From Ophiobolus disseminans (taxonomy: Eukaryota > Ascomycota > Dothideomycetes > Pleosporales > Phaeosphaeriaceae), in assembly GCA_010093685.1 (NCBI GenBank), contig MU006258.1, forward strand, positions 1 to 64,000: a DNA stretch of 64,000 nt, in the 5' to 3' direction. The stretch's first letter is position 1. Each line of letters begins with the position of its first letter. The notes under the pieces are model-generated. The model was not told the origin of the DNA. It made no database searches and saw nothing but the letters and a program-made list of their open reading frames with translations. A program made the translations under genes and the position numbers. This document shows, piece after piece, positions 30,143 to 41,572 of this stretch.

Positions 30143-31229
30143 AGAGCCCCGCGCATGAGGGCAGGTGGAAGGACATGCTATTTGGCTTCTTGACGCACCG
30201 CAACAGCAGAGTAGCAATTCGACCAGCGCAATCTCATCTTCAACACTTGACGTTATACATCGTGAGATCCACACGCTGTACATTAACTGCACATAGGCTC
30301 CTCTTTACTGCAGACGCGACGCGGTCCTCCATCTCTATCTCCATCTCCACCTCCACCCCGACTGCGACCTCAACCTCGACCTCGACCTCGAACACTCCAC
30401 GCACAATGGCATCAGGCATCAGACATTAGAGAGAGTCGTCTGCGCGGCAGTTCGACGAGATACGCCCCCAGTAACTTGCTCTGGTGCGGTATAAGGCCTT
30501 CAAAGGTTCTTTTGCGCTATCACTCGCAGTTAGCCCGTATGTCTGATCATATGGCTCTCTCTAATGGATGACGTCCTGTATGATAAACGGAGCTATCATC
30601 TCGTCTCCCAGAAGCCCTAATTCCGTCTCATTTGACGTCGCTTGCACGTGCGACGGCACCGCTAAATCCTACAGCTCCTCATCGCTCATCTTCACCAGCG
30701 TCAGACCCACACAATCTGCGCGTCGGATCCACACCAGCTGCCCATGCGCCGGCAAGTTGTCCTCATCGTTCACCAAACCGTTCACTTCACCGCGCCGCCT
30801 GAGGACTATATAAAGAGCTCATCCCCCGTCCCCTCAACACCTACCACCTTCGACGGTACAACAACTTCAACAACAACGAGAGGCAAGGCCATCGTTGAAT
30901 GAGCTCCCCTCCAGCTCCGACAACCCTCGCAATATTGCTCAACAGAACCTCCACCTTGCTCAGTCTGACTACATTGCGTTCTCCGAACACCTGCAATTCA
31001 GCTGAGACAGTAGCTTGCTACTGGAGGAGTGAGATGTATCATTGAGCTTGCCCTTGCGATCCGTCCCCATCAAAGAGTATGATCTCCACTCTGTGCTCTT
31101 TAGCATAGACTGTCGAGGACCTCTCTTGGGGTGGCACAACAGCTTCGGCTGGACAGTCACTGCTCCCAGCTTCACTCAAGGAGAGAAATCACTTGAGACG
31201 CTTCGGCGTTCTGCGGAGTAACACTACGG
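30143..31229. other. Patchwork spacer with low-complexity runs
   Basis: Contains a ctccatctcc / ctcgacctcgac low-complexity run (30330-30395) and a TATATAAA at 30807-30814 followed by gtcccctcaacacc, very like the SUR7 promoter. Minus-strand segments near 30640-30780 read protein-like (GQLVWIRRADCVGLTLVKMS) but end at a stop; perhaps a remnant. Confidence 0.35.
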
Positions 31230-31418
31230 AAGCCCTCCCTGAGCACAGGCTTTGCCTTCCTGTTCAAAGGCCAAACAAAGTCCATCTCGACATGGCAAAC
31301 AAGCCCATCGCACATGGCACATAAGCCCTCCCTGAGCACAGGGCCTAGCCCTTCCTGTTTAAAGGCCAAAGTCCATGACTTACACCGATGGCAAACAAGT
31401 CCATCTCGCCATGGCAAC
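31230..31418 (+). repeat. Direct repeat of about 75-95 bp
   Basis: The block starting aagccctccctgagcacagg and ending near gtccatctcgacatggcaa occurs at 31230-31302 and again at 31323-31418 with small insertions. No gene inside. Confidence 0.75.
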
Positions 31419-31664
31419 TTGCATACTAACTGTGGTTTCGAGGGCTCTTTTGCACACTTGTGGGGACTTTGAGAAATACTGAAGCATTGGCAATGGCTGT
31501 CGACTACCCCATTTATGGGTGCATTAAAGCGACTGTTTTACTAGCAGTTTCAATGTGGATGGGCGCTTGGTTGATGTCTACAGCTGTTCAACATTCCTGT
31601 AACGAGGCTGAATGAAAAGACCATCAAAGGTTTGTTCGCACAGTGGCATACTCATTAACTTTCA

Positions 31665-31765
31665 GGCGCTGCGAGTAGTTCACGGCCTGATTGTATAATG
31701 TGAGGCAAGGCTTATGTGCATTGAGTTAAGATGTAGGTGCTGCGAGAAGTTCACGGCCTGACTGT
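31665..31765 (+). repeat. 30-bp direct repeat, 71 bp apart
   Basis: A word of the form gctgcgag-agttcacggcctga occurs at 31665-31694 and 31736-31765 with four changes. From 31766 to 32316 only a short ggagtt tandem run (near 31850) was noted. Confidence 0.7.
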
Positions 31766-32316
31766 CTGATTTAATGTACATGGACCTGGATTGGGGGCCC
31801 ATTAAGTGAGTTGCCATTGGCAATTGCTTGAGGGGCCTTGATTAGAGTTTGGAGTTGGAGTTGGAGTTAGAGTTTGACTTGTTATTTTGAGCCGTTGCGA
31901 GGTGCAACGTGCAAGGTTAAAGGCAACGTGATTGCGTGTTGTAGCGTGCTAAGGTAGCCTTTTTGGGAAGTCCGTGATAGCTCTTCCACCCATAAAATTC
32001 AATGCTAATCTGCTGTTGCATCTAAGTGCACGTCTCCCCTACCTCACCTACCTATCTCTTCAACTCTACTCCCTTGCGCCTGCGAATAAGCGCATCTCCT
32101 TCTACCTCTGCCCCTGCTCAAGGTTTGTTGTGCTGCAAGTACCCGCAAGCAATCAACTAACACGCGCATAGCCGTCGCGCAGGGGGCAATCATCCTAACA
32201 GCTTTGCGCAAACAGCCCCTCTTTGTGAACAGCCCTCTCTCTGCCAACATAAAGCAGCGGAGTCTATCTTCAACACTCCCATCTCTCCTACACCCTTCAC
32301 AACTAGCGCTTTGAGC

Positions 32317-32978
32317 ATGGCTACAGTGACAGGTGCAGGCACACCACCACCCTCTCCAGGCGGCCCAGGAGGTCCACTAGGCCCTACAGGAGGTCTTCCA
32401 CCTATCCGGTACTGTATTAGACCTGGTCATTCAACCCGCCTCTTGACGGCTGAGGAGATCGCGTCAGGGTTTGTTTGGTGTAGCCAATGTCGCGCAACTG
32501 CTGCAAGTGCAACATCTCTTCGTGTGAGTCAACACTGTTTTCTGAGATAATTCTTGCTTACAATAAACAGCGACGGGGCAAGCGCAAAGGCCTTGAACTT
32601 GATGCGACGACAGGTGTCTCTGTTGAGCCTGGTGCCCTTAGCCCTTCCTGTGAGAAGCGTCCACGCACGCCGATGATTGGACTATTCCCTCGCTCTTCCA
32701 TGGCGACTGTGACTGCAGCATCTCAGTCATCTAGCATTGTGGTCCAGCAACCTCCGCGCGTTTGTACCGTCCCATCGCCCCCTCTCTCCAATGCCTATAC
32801 CCCTAGTGGTACTCACCCGGACGGTCCAGAGTGCACGGGCCTCGACTATATAAAGGCTGCCTCCCCTGTCCCCTCAACACCAACCGCCTTGATCGATAGA
32901 TTTGCTTTGACAAGTGCAAAACCTCTAGCATGGGCAAGGCTGGGCGCGCTGTATGTCTCGTCGCGCCTATGGCGTTGA
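32317..32978 (+). CDS. Hypothetical Cys-containing nuclear-type protein
   Basis: Exon 1 32317-32523 and exon 2 from 32571 (47-bp intron, donor gtgagt) give up to 204 residues. The beginning is Gly/Pro-rich; a short motif YCIRPGHSTRLLTAEEIASG followed by FVWCSQCRA could bind zinc (Cys, His, Cys-x2-Cys). Next comes a basic stretch (RRRGKRKGLE), then a Ser/Pro-rich tail. The tail runs through the TATA box of the SUR7 gene and past its ATG, so the true 3' end is probably earlier, perhaps by another intron. No family recognised. Confidence 0.5.
32847..32854 (+). promoter_or_regulatory. TATA box of the SUR7-family gene
   Basis: TATATAAA lies 76 bp before ATG 32930 and is followed by a pyrimidine-rich initiator-like gtcccctcaacacc. 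Confidence 0.55.
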
Positions 32979-33756
32979 CCATCGCCTCGCTGATATGTCT
33001 CGTGCTTGTCATAGTTGGGCAACTAAGCACCAACAACAAGGCTCCGCCTACATTGGCAGGCCGCGAGTTATATTTTCTCAAGGTATACCAGCCCTCTCCA
33101 TCTCGGCTCAGATAAGTTGACCCGTACCGCAGGCAGATACAAGCAAATCCAAGAATACTGGCGACGAAATCAGTATCAAAGACTTCTACCTAGTCGGATT
33201 ATGGTCGTACTGCGAAGGAGACAATACTAGCGGCATCGAGGAGACCACATACTGTTCTTCCCCCACCACTTCGTTCTGGTTCAATCCTATCGATGTGTGG
33301 GGCCTCAGAAACACATCGGCGTTGAATGTGCATCGGGATCATTTGCAGAAAGGGCTAGATGCGTACAGAAAAGTCGTGGGGTGGATGAGTTGTTCGTTCA
33401 TCGTTGCAACTATATTGACCGCTGCGGAGTTCGTTACAAGCTTCTTTACATGTTTCACTCGAAAGGCAAGCATGCTGACATTAATACTGTCGGTTGTAAG
33501 TTTATCGTTACAGCTCTTCATCTAAGCTAACTAGGCCGATCGTCCTTAGACCTCATCGATCTTCGCTATCGTAGCCGCTACAATTGCAACTGCTGCGTAC
33601 GGCGTACTAACTGGTACCTTTCATACTGCGCTTGCATCATGGAACATCAATGTTTCAATGGGTAAAGAGTTGCTGCTGGTACTCTGGCTTGGTGTCGCTC
33701 TCAGAGTGGCATCTGGTCCGTTTTGGCTGCCCACATTATGCTGCTGCAAACCCTAG
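32930..33756 (+). CDS. SUR7/PalI family membrane protein
   Basis: Three exons (32930-33082, 33133-33495, 33550-33756) encode 240 residues. A first membrane helix (APMALTIASLICLVLVIVGQ) is followed by an external loop with FYLVGLWSYCEG, a second Cys and the FWFNPIDVWGL motif typical of SUR7/PalI proteins. Three further helices follow (SCSFIVATILTAAEF, MLTLILSV-TSSIFAIVAATI, ELLLVLWLGVALRVASGPFW), and the protein ends in LPTLCCCKP, possibly lipid-modified. Members of the family sit in cortical patches (eisosomes) of the plasma membrane or take part in ambient-pH sensing. Splice phases and topology agree well, so I am fairly sure. Confidence 0.85.
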
Positions 33757-34440
33757 GCTTCGTGGAGAGCACTGTGTACAGAGTTCTCCATTCTTCCTCA
33801 ATATCATTTACGGTCTGTGGGAACCTATCAGCTCCACAAAGCCTTATCAAATCACATACACAATTTAATTTAGCACACGAAAGACGCTTGTTCTCCCTAA
33901 ATGCCTTATGTAACTACAGGACGCTGTATTCACCCCTTTCCCTAACAACTCAAGATGCATGCCAACCTTACCATCGTTCAACACCCATACTCCACTACCG
34001 TCAACAACAGCGAACACCGAGAACGAAGAACGCCGTTTAACTCAAGTTGTTAAAGGTAAATCAATTAATTATGCTGTCTTGGTGGGAGCTGTGCGTTAGT
34101 AATATCAAGAACAGAACTCTTGTGTGATCAAGTTACCTTCACACCACTTTCAAACCCTCACTTAATAGCAAGATGCTCAAGACCTCTTCAAAAAAAAGGC
34201 TGCGCATTATGAAAATCTTGTACGTGCCATTGGCTTTACCACACTAAGAATATGATTACTATAGTACTAATAATTGCAGGGTGCTTCATAACGAGTGCTT
34301 CATTTTCGCAGGACGATGCGCCACGCCCTCTACGAATATAGCCACATGATCAGCCTCCATCCATAACTTCTTCTGCGCGATCGTTAGCTCGAGCAAGTCT
34401 CCTATCAAGTGTTCTACATACGCAGTAGCGTTTTACTTTG
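33757..34440. other. Spacer, no gene seen
   Basis: About 680 bp between convergent genes, AT-leaning, without protein-like frames. A gacagcag-ccacatcc word at 34448 recurs at 34586 inside the next gene. Confidence 0.4.
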
Positions 34441-35291
34441 TCAGCGGTGACAGCAGACCAACATCCGCCTAGTCGGTCGCATCATCGCGGCGATGTCTCT
34501 TTTGACCCTGAGAATCAGACAGCCCTGCCATGGTACTTGCTCTCTTCTGACCTGCAACTTGTAGGGAATCTTCTGCTGGCAACGATGACAGCAGATCCAC
34601 ATCCACTGGCGGCGGCGGCGGTGGCGGTGGTAATTGTGGCGATCGTGATGATTGTGGTGGTGGTGGTGGTCGTCCGCATCGAATATACACCAATCCATGT
34701 GCTTCAGTTGCTCCTTTTTTGTCTTGTTCTCCTTCGCACACACCCACTCCTCTATGCTTTTCCTGTCCTTCTCGAAATGGTAGGCTATATGAGCGAAGCG
34801 CTCGTCCCACGCTGCATTTTGTCTTTCCTTTAACACAATAATCTTATTATGAAAGCCGCACCAAAACTGTTCTTGGCAATTTTTTCTATCCTGCAGCTCT
34901 TGGCTTCTGCTTCTTGCTCTTCTGCCTGCGCTATCTCGTGCTGAGTCTTTAAATGTTGCTTGAAGGGCTCAATGCGGAAGAAGTGTTCACCACAGGCCTG
35001 CCCTAACAATAATTCCTGTCCACAGCGGAATGCTTCGAGTTGGAAGTGCTGACTGCTCTCATGACGTTTCCAGTCTGACTTAGCACTGAAGTGCTTATGG
35101 CATTTGGGGTATGTGCAGCCATACAGTTTAGCGTGGCGCTCTATGTGCTTTCTGAGGTCGACAGCTGCTACTGCATAACCACAGACATTACAGACCTTGG
35201 TGTTACTCGGCTGTTTGTCTTCGCCTTCACCTGTCTTATTGGGCCCGGCGGGTACACGCGAGATGGGCTGTTCGAAATCCACATAGGCCAT
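34441..35291 (-). pseudogene. C2H2 zinc-finger gene with an apparent one-base frameshift
   Basis: Two overlapping minus frames make one protein. The first, from ATG 35291 (MAYVDFEQPIS), holds C2H2-type fingers: VCNVCGYAVAAVDLRKHIER, YGCTYPKCHKHFSAKSDWKR and a third with FRCGQELL, ACGEHFF and LKTQH. It runs to EKIAKNSF near 34866, where the frame changes. The other frame resumes immediately with WCGFHNKIIVLKERQNAAWD, then ERFAHIAYHFEKDRKSIEEW, the end expected for this fungal C2H2 family. One T is missing from a short T run (34863-34866 as A on the plus strand). No GT donor exists in the preceding 90 bp, so an intron is unlikely. It is either a real frameshift or a sequencing error. The tail is His- and Arg-rich. 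Confidence 0.65.
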
Positions 35292-35441
35292 ATCTTCTGA
35301 GACAACCTGCCGCTGTTGCTGAGTTTGGTTTGTGCTAGTTGTAAATATTGCATGTATTGCTGATTTTGGTGATGAATCGACTGGAGGAAAGGAGGGAAGG
35401 AGGAGTAGGACAGAGTTGGTGGAGGGCGAGGCAGAAGCCAC

Positions 35442-36127
35442 TACTAGTGGCTCCGTGATGCAAGCCTTGACAATACTAGCTAACTTGATGCAGGCAGTCT
35501 AGAGATATCGGCTGGTAGGAATGGAGTCCACAACCCGGCTTTATGCATGCGATCTGGCCAATAGAAGAGGTGACGTACTGGAGGACTATCTGTGCACAAC
35601 TACGGTAACTTAACTCAGAAGCACCATCCTTGCACTGTGCGGTGCCGCCCCTGCTCCTCTTGTCAGCCTGCTTGTGCCTTTGCCAGTAGACTTGTCACCC
35701 CGGTTCTGGAGGTTGCGACAAGGCGCTACGGCACCGGTAAGCTTACTGGCGACATGTGCCAGCAGGTAGTTTGCCAATGGAAACAGTTCGTGCAGCCACA
35801 AGGCCAACATATCGCGATCATCGTCCCGGACGCTGTTACCCTGCGATACGCACCATAGAGCTTACTCGTTGTGTCGAAAGAACGCTGCATGGGAGGCAGG
35901 GACATCCCAGACAAGTTCAGCGCCATTAGTGAGGGTAAGCCAGGACGTTGATGGAAGTAGCACTAAGTATCTATAATTAGTAGTACAGCTTCTTGTGCGC
36001 AAAGTTGTGCACACAATGCACCTTCTCCTCGCTTACTTATCTAGACCTGCACCGATTGACCGGTGACATAGTTTCAGCAGCCCCCCTAAAAACTAAAGAA
36101 AATTCAAACTCATATACAGCATCCACG
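35442..36127. other. Spacer between divergent C2H2 genes
   Basis: No gene. The two flanking genes are read away from each other, so this stretch must hold both promoters; no clear TATA box was seen. Confidence 0.4.
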
Positions 36128-36942
36128 ATGGCATCACCGGGCAAAATATCCTACGACACGTACACGCCGCCGGAGCGGAACAATCCAGTCGAAAGAGGAG
36201 GCAATGAACTGTCAACTAAACAGACAAATTTCCTGCGAATATGGTGCAGGGACTTTGCTTCAGGCTCGTCAGTTCCAGACGAGAGCGTGACAGCGTTGGC
36301 CCAGGTCTTACAGACAAAACCAGAGCTTGTTCATGAGCACATCAACCAGATATATAAGAGCCACCCCACCAAAGAGCAAGTTCGAGCGTCGTCTCACCAG
36401 TCCCGACCATCACATAACGACTCTAATCCTTACCTAGGTACTTATTCGCCGAAACGAACAACCACCTCCAGCCAGAAACCCGCGAACTCGTGAAGAACTT
36501 CGTTACTGCCTGTCGACGCCGTTACTCCCCGACCGATAAGCGCCGCTCCGTCAACAAAGGCCGGTATTGTTGTACATTCAAGTGCGGCTACCGCACAGAA
36601 CGTGCGTTTGACTGGCGTCGGCACGAGGAGACACATGAGCCTCAGGATATCTGGCTATGTACGCTATGTACTCCAAAACCTTTCCTCGTAGGCCGGAAGG
36701 ACAAGTTTTTAAAGCACGTCAACGACAAACACAGCAATGTAGTGGCTAAGGAAATACAAGATAGTAGTAAGGTGGATTATGTTCCAACGGCTGACCTCAA
36801 TTGCCCTTATTGTGGAACCGAGAGTGGGACTTGGGATGAACGGTGTAAACATGTGGTTGGTCATTTTGAAGATGTTAAGAGGGGGGCAAAAAGGGTTAGG
36901 ATTGTTCGTGAGGATGATGAGGACGAAGACGAACTTAGCTAA
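36128..36942 (+). CDS. C2H2 zinc-finger family protein
   Basis: Two exons, 36128-36390 and 36438-36942, give 255 residues (donor gtctca; three bases earlier is also possible). The N-terminal part (MASPGKISYDTYTPPE, then LRIWCRDFASGSSVPDESVT) is the helical leader usual in this fungal family. The zinc-finger part follows: YCCTFKCGYRTERAFDWRRH, WLCTLCTPKPFL with HVNDKH, and NCPYCGTESGTWDERCKHVV. It ends in an acidic tail (REDDEDEDELS). It probably binds DNA in the nucleus. The family appears expanded in dothideomycetes, and its frameshifted relative lies just upstream on the other strand. Confidence 0.75.
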
Positions 36943-36988
36943 ATATCCTCTAGACGGACACCTTAGAAACACAAAAGCCACGCCATCC

Positions 36989-38348
36989 TCATACATGCTT
37001 CCGTCTAGCTTCCCTCATTCGCCGCCGTCTGACTAGTAACATCGCCGTCCGCGAAACTTTCATAGAAACCAAAGCATCTCGCAAGTATTCTTCCGTTCCT
37101 TTCTCGATCTTAGATATTGTGCTCCCACCAGATATGGTCTTCTCCTTGCCAGTCTCAGGATCTCTCCAGAGGCCTCGCTTCCACTCGTCCAAGGCAATCT
37201 CGCCAAGTCCCGGCGGGTTGAGCCGTTTGTACCATGAAGCCTCGCCCCTGGCGTTGGCGAGCATACTTTGATGTGTGATCTCGGTGCTAGTATAGTTGCT
37301 GTACATGTGTCTGGCGATCGCGAGCTTTTCGTGGAAGCTTCCCAGCAGCCGGCCTCCTGGTCTATCAGAGAAACCGTCATATGTCCGCTGAGGCTTTCCA
37401 GTGCCAATGCTTAGGAGCAGCGCAGGTGCCGCCGAGTATCGCGACTGGTGATCGTCCCATGCCACTTGCGCTGGGTTGTTTGCCAAAATGCCACCGTCCT
37501 TGAATCGGATCAGTGCTCCGTTCGAGGTTGCTGAAAACGGGTGGAAATAGAACGGGGCTGCTGAAGTCGCCCGTATAACCTCCCAGATGCGGAGTTCAGT
37601 GGAACCTCCGTTGCATCTAAGCCATGGTGCTAGAATGTCGCCATGGTTGCTGTGCGTACGGAGTAAGCAGAGCGAATGGGAGCATCCGTCTCTACGTGAA
37701 GCGGTAACACAGATCCTATGGTTGATGGTTAGTTAGGAGGGAACTGAATAAGGGCGGTCAACCTACGTTTCACATTGACGCTTTGCAGAGCCTTCCTCCG
37801 CGAACAAGTCCTCACCGCTGGATGACCCGTGTTCAGTGCAGCACCTCTTCACGATCTGTTTAGCGGCGTCTTCGACGTTCTTGCCCGCGTATTTGGTAAC
37901 GAACGGAACATGACCAATGAGGCGCTTGTGACCAAAAACATCGCGACCGACGTCCTGGTACACCTCCAAACACTGTGTTACCGTCATGTTCAGTCGACCA
38001 AGCATAGTAGCAATAATTCCGCCGGTGCTTGCTCCGTAGATGCAGTTGAAATAGTTTCCTAGGCGGATTTGCTGCGGATCAAAGGAGCGTCCACTATCTG
38101 GGCATTTCTCCGATTCCTCCTTGGTTTCGCACTCGGAAATTGCTTCCACGAGACGTTGAAGGATCAGGAGAGAAGAGTAGCCTCTGATGCCTCCACCATC
38201 TATCGAAGGTCAATCGGGGCTTGGAGTGGGCACTAATGAGCTCACCCAGAGTTAAGATAGTCCGTTGCTCGGCGTCTTTTGTACTTTCCCAACCCCGCCC
38301 TGGCAACTTCTGTGCACCGCGTGCGAATGATTCTTGAAACTGCGCCAT
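36989..38348 (-). CDS. Patatin-like phospholipase
   Basis: Three exons (38348-38246, 38199-37767, 37715-36989) give 420 residues. The oxyanion loop ILTLDGGGIRGYSS is assembled across the first intron; the nucleophile motif is IYGASTGGIIATMLG (G-x-S-x-G); the catalytic Asp lies in ALIRFKDGGILANNP. This is the complete Ser-Asp dyad set of patatins, which cleave acyl chains from membrane lipids. The segment RATSAAPFYFHPF before the Asp motif is also typical. No ankyrin, NB-ARC or TPR part is attached, so this is the simple cytosolic form. The C-terminus is basic (LLVRRRRMREARRKHV). Confidence 0.9.
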
Positions 38349-39259
38349 TGAACTGGTATGCAGAGAGTGATCTATACCGTAACAACAGCGAACTGCGGGT
38401 TAAGTACGTCCGTCTGAACTTCCTAGTGTTCCGCCTGAGGCCATTGTAGAGGGCTGAGAAGTCTTCCTAGGGCGAGGCGACTGCCCAAGGACGATGGAAA
38501 GTTCTTATCATTCTCCCTTCAGACGACAACCGGTGTCGTGAAGATATCCGCCTCACGTCTTTCGTTCCCCGGGCTTATAGATGTTGAAAGTATGGTAGAA
38601 TAGAAGGAGGGACTGAGGGCTGTGCGAGAACGCCATAGGCGTTTACGTCGAAACTGGGATGTGGACGTTGGGGTGCAGACGGAAAGGGTCGGCGCTGTCT
38701 CGAAAGAACGGAGGCGGCAGGCTTCAATGATCGATCGTAACGCGGAGGACGGAGGACTTCGTTCCCATAGTGAGTGTCGTCAGGGACGTGACCGGCGAGG
38801 GGCGCTGAGAGGGTGCGAAAACGGAGGACTGAGGTGGAGGATGGAAGTAAAGAGGGAGAACTGGAACAGCAAAGAGTGAGCCTTGCACTGCCGACGGTGA
38901 GCTTCGGAAGGAACACTCCAAGTACGAGGCGCGATTGAAGCTGGTGGTGCCTTGTAGGGACCGAACTTTTGTGGTGGCGGGAGCGGCGGGAGCAAATAAG
39001 AAAGGGGCATCGGGTGTCAGTCCCAGAGGGCGCATTCCCTCGTCGCAAAGAAGGCAGCTTGCGCCACCGGGTTTGAAGGGCAAACAGCCTTTGTATAGTA
39101 GACCTGCCCTCGCCACTCACCGGCGGCCCCTCTTCCACACCAGCCTTCTACGTGGCAAAGACGTGCAAGAGCGAAAACGCTGGGCTCGAACATCGGAGCT
39201 GGGGTGGCATTCGATCTCACTCACGATCTAGTCCCAATGTGGCCCGCGAAGGCATAACA
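38349..39259. other. Spacer, no gene seen
   Basis: About 910 bp, GC-richer, with overlapping frames open on both strands in 38575-39138. None has protein-like composition or a family, so I do not call a gene. Confidence 0.4.
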
Positions 39260-39590
39260 TTACCGTATCAAGTTCACCATTATACACGCAGTTATATCGG
39301 TTGGCCATCCTGCTATGTAGACTAGAGTGATCTCTGCAACCTTTTGCAGCATCTCTTTGTCGATTGCGGATGCTTGGATACTTGCAAGCATCGCTGCATG
39401 CGGTGCAAATGCTGGGTCAGGAACTTTTATCTTGTAACCTTTGTATAGGTAGACACTTTCTTCCAATGTCGCGACGTCTTGACTAGCACTGGTCCCTATA
39501 GTTAGTTTTGTTTGCCATGATGTGAGCATGAACTTACTTAGGTGCTGTAAGATCCATTTTCGTTTTGCGCGCAGACTCTGATGTTGCCAT
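39260..39590 (-). CDS. Hypothetical small protein
   Basis: Exon 1 39590-39538 and exon 2 39488-39260 are joined by a 49-bp intron with a clear branch site (aactaac), giving 93 residues. The product (ASQDVATLEESVYLYKGYKI, then LASIQASAIDKEMLQKVAEI) is probably helical. It has no signal peptide, and no family is recognised. The small size and a single splice model leave some doubt. Confidence 0.45.
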
Positions 39591-40011
39591 ATTCGTTGTC
39601 ACTCCCTCGACGAGCATCGAGGTTTATGGAGCGTCAGCCGCCGTCTACGGAGATATATCGATGTGCGTGTGGAATCACGGACGTGGAGCACAAGGACACT
39701 GAGCCTCATTAAGTACTTGACCGACCCCGCTTATGCATGGGAACAAGGTTGTAGTGGGCACAAACATTCTCGAACATGCAGGTTAAGAGGCAAACGCTGA
39801 TGCAGGACTGAAGCGATGTTCCTTTTGAGCACGGTAGGCTTATTGCTCACACAATATGTGGTTGAGGCTTTGAATATATGCATAGACTAATAGGAGGCAC
39901 ATTACAGGTGCTTCGGTGCCATTTACTTCCAGACCGCCATTACTTCACAACGCTCGCACACTCGCCGTTCACCCCATCGCCTAATCACCCTTGAAAATAC
40001 TCAGAACTGAC

Positions 40012-41572
40012 TTACCTACCTTCCGAGCCGATCGAATTATCAAGTAGCTGCGGCGAGGATATCGCAGAAGCTCGGCCCATCGTTTCTAGCTCTTGCTTTA
40101 TGCTCTTACTACTCCCAGTACTGAGATGTGATCTGGACTCATAAACCCCTGACTGCGCGCGTCCTGGTGTAGGACTGGCATACCCGGCTTCTCGTCTTCT
40201 TTTCTTATACGGTTCTATGTAGTTAGAGCCTTCGCCTTCTCGCTTTATGCCAGACTGCAGATCAGGTACAGGGGCAGTTCTTGTTCCACTGACTAGATCC
40301 TCAGCTAATGCTGCGTGTACCTGAGGCAGCAGTTGGCTGAATTGAGGAGTAACACTAGCCCTCGATTGAGAGTCGGCCCGTCTTCGACTGTTCGTTGGTG
40401 GTACCCGTGCATTGGACCCTACGATATAGGAGGTGGTGGTTGATGATGCTGCGCAGGTAGTGATGGCGGATTGAGCGGCGTTCGCAGCAGTGAAGCCATG
40501 TGGAGCTGGAGTGGGGACAACAGGGACTTGTGAAGGTGAGCTAACCCCTGCTCCAGTGGCGGACGGATGTAGCTGGAAGACGGGCACGTTAGCGCGTGCA
40601 CTCATTTCTTGCTCTCCTAGCTGCCAGTGCATTGTTTCAGCTGATCGCCAGGGAATACACATTTCAGTTGCTACCATCTGCCACATCTGATCCTTAAATC
40701 TATCTGCGAGTTAGCTGTAGTTCTCTAGTATAACATTCATGCCTTTCTCATATACGCTTTGCAAGCAAACAGGGCAGAAGGTAAACTAAAGGTGCAAAGC
40801 CCGCGATGGCTAGGGGAAAGTAGTAGACCAAAACTGTGCGGGATCGCACGTAGTTGCACCCGTCGCTAAGTAGACTAGAAAGTTGCTGTACATACCGAGC
40901 ATATAGCCTTGCAAGCTTGTTCTTCTTCTCCTCGTCCCAAACCGCACGTTTTTCAAGGTAACCTTGGTAGCGCAGGCGACAGGAGATAGAACTTCGACCT
41001 GGTAGGTGCTTTGCAATGTCGTCCCATTTTATCCCTTGGCCTCGCAGTTTGATAGTCAGGTTGTCCTCTTCTAGGGTCCATTTAAACTGTTTCTTAGCCG
41101 GGCTCTCTTCAGGTAATGGGGTTTGCGAAGCCTGTCTTTTAAGCGCCTGGGGAGGTGAGCCGTTCATCCTAGGAGGGCCTTGGAGGCCGGCATGGACTAG
41201 ATGTCCTGCGTATAGAGGACGAAATTGAGGATGAGTCCTAGGGTTCGGATGTCGTTGGAGCTCTGAGATGGCCGGTAAGACTGGTCCGCCTAGCATAGGT
41301 CCAGATCTCTGGGGTGCTGATGACATTGGTGCCTGGCCAGGATAGGCAGACATTAGGGCATACAACATAGGAGCTGCATAAGCTGGAGAGCCTGTGGCAT
41401 AAGCGGGCGAGGCTCCATGAGCAGGGGATTGCGTATAAGCTGAGGGAGCAGTGGTATATGCTCGAGTGGCTGCGGTCGAGTTCGACGTTACTGACACCGA
41501 TCTCTTCTTGCTCGCCGGAGACTTAGAGCCCCGCCGCTCGATAATTAGATTGATATCCACGATAGGCGACAA
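40012..41572 (-). CDS. Myb/SANT-like DNA-binding protein
   Basis: Exon 41572-40896 is followed by a 196-bp intron and exon 40699-40012. The core holds two helix-rich repeats: FKWTLEEDNLTIKLRGQGIK with WDDIAKHLPGRSSISCRLRY, then KNKLARLYARFKDQMWQMVA with TEMCIPWRSAETMHWQLGEQ, the second completed across the intron. This is the fungal Myb-like arrangement. The N-terminus is Ala/Pro/Tyr-rich (APSAYTQSPAHGASPAYATG) and probably disordered; the C-terminus is Ser-rich with a basic KKRRREAGY segment. The first codon of the open frame is not ATG, so the start lies in an upstream exon or at an inner Met. A nuclear transcription factor is the likely role. Confidence 0.7.

Noticed and set aside
34469..34833. 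Plus-strand Val-rich and minus-strand Pro-rich frames near 34.6 kb
   Set aside because: Shadows of the His-rich tail of the C2H2 gene.
38575..39231. Overlapping frames up to 187 residues on both strands
   Set aside because: Open in several frames at once, no splice or family support; composition effect.
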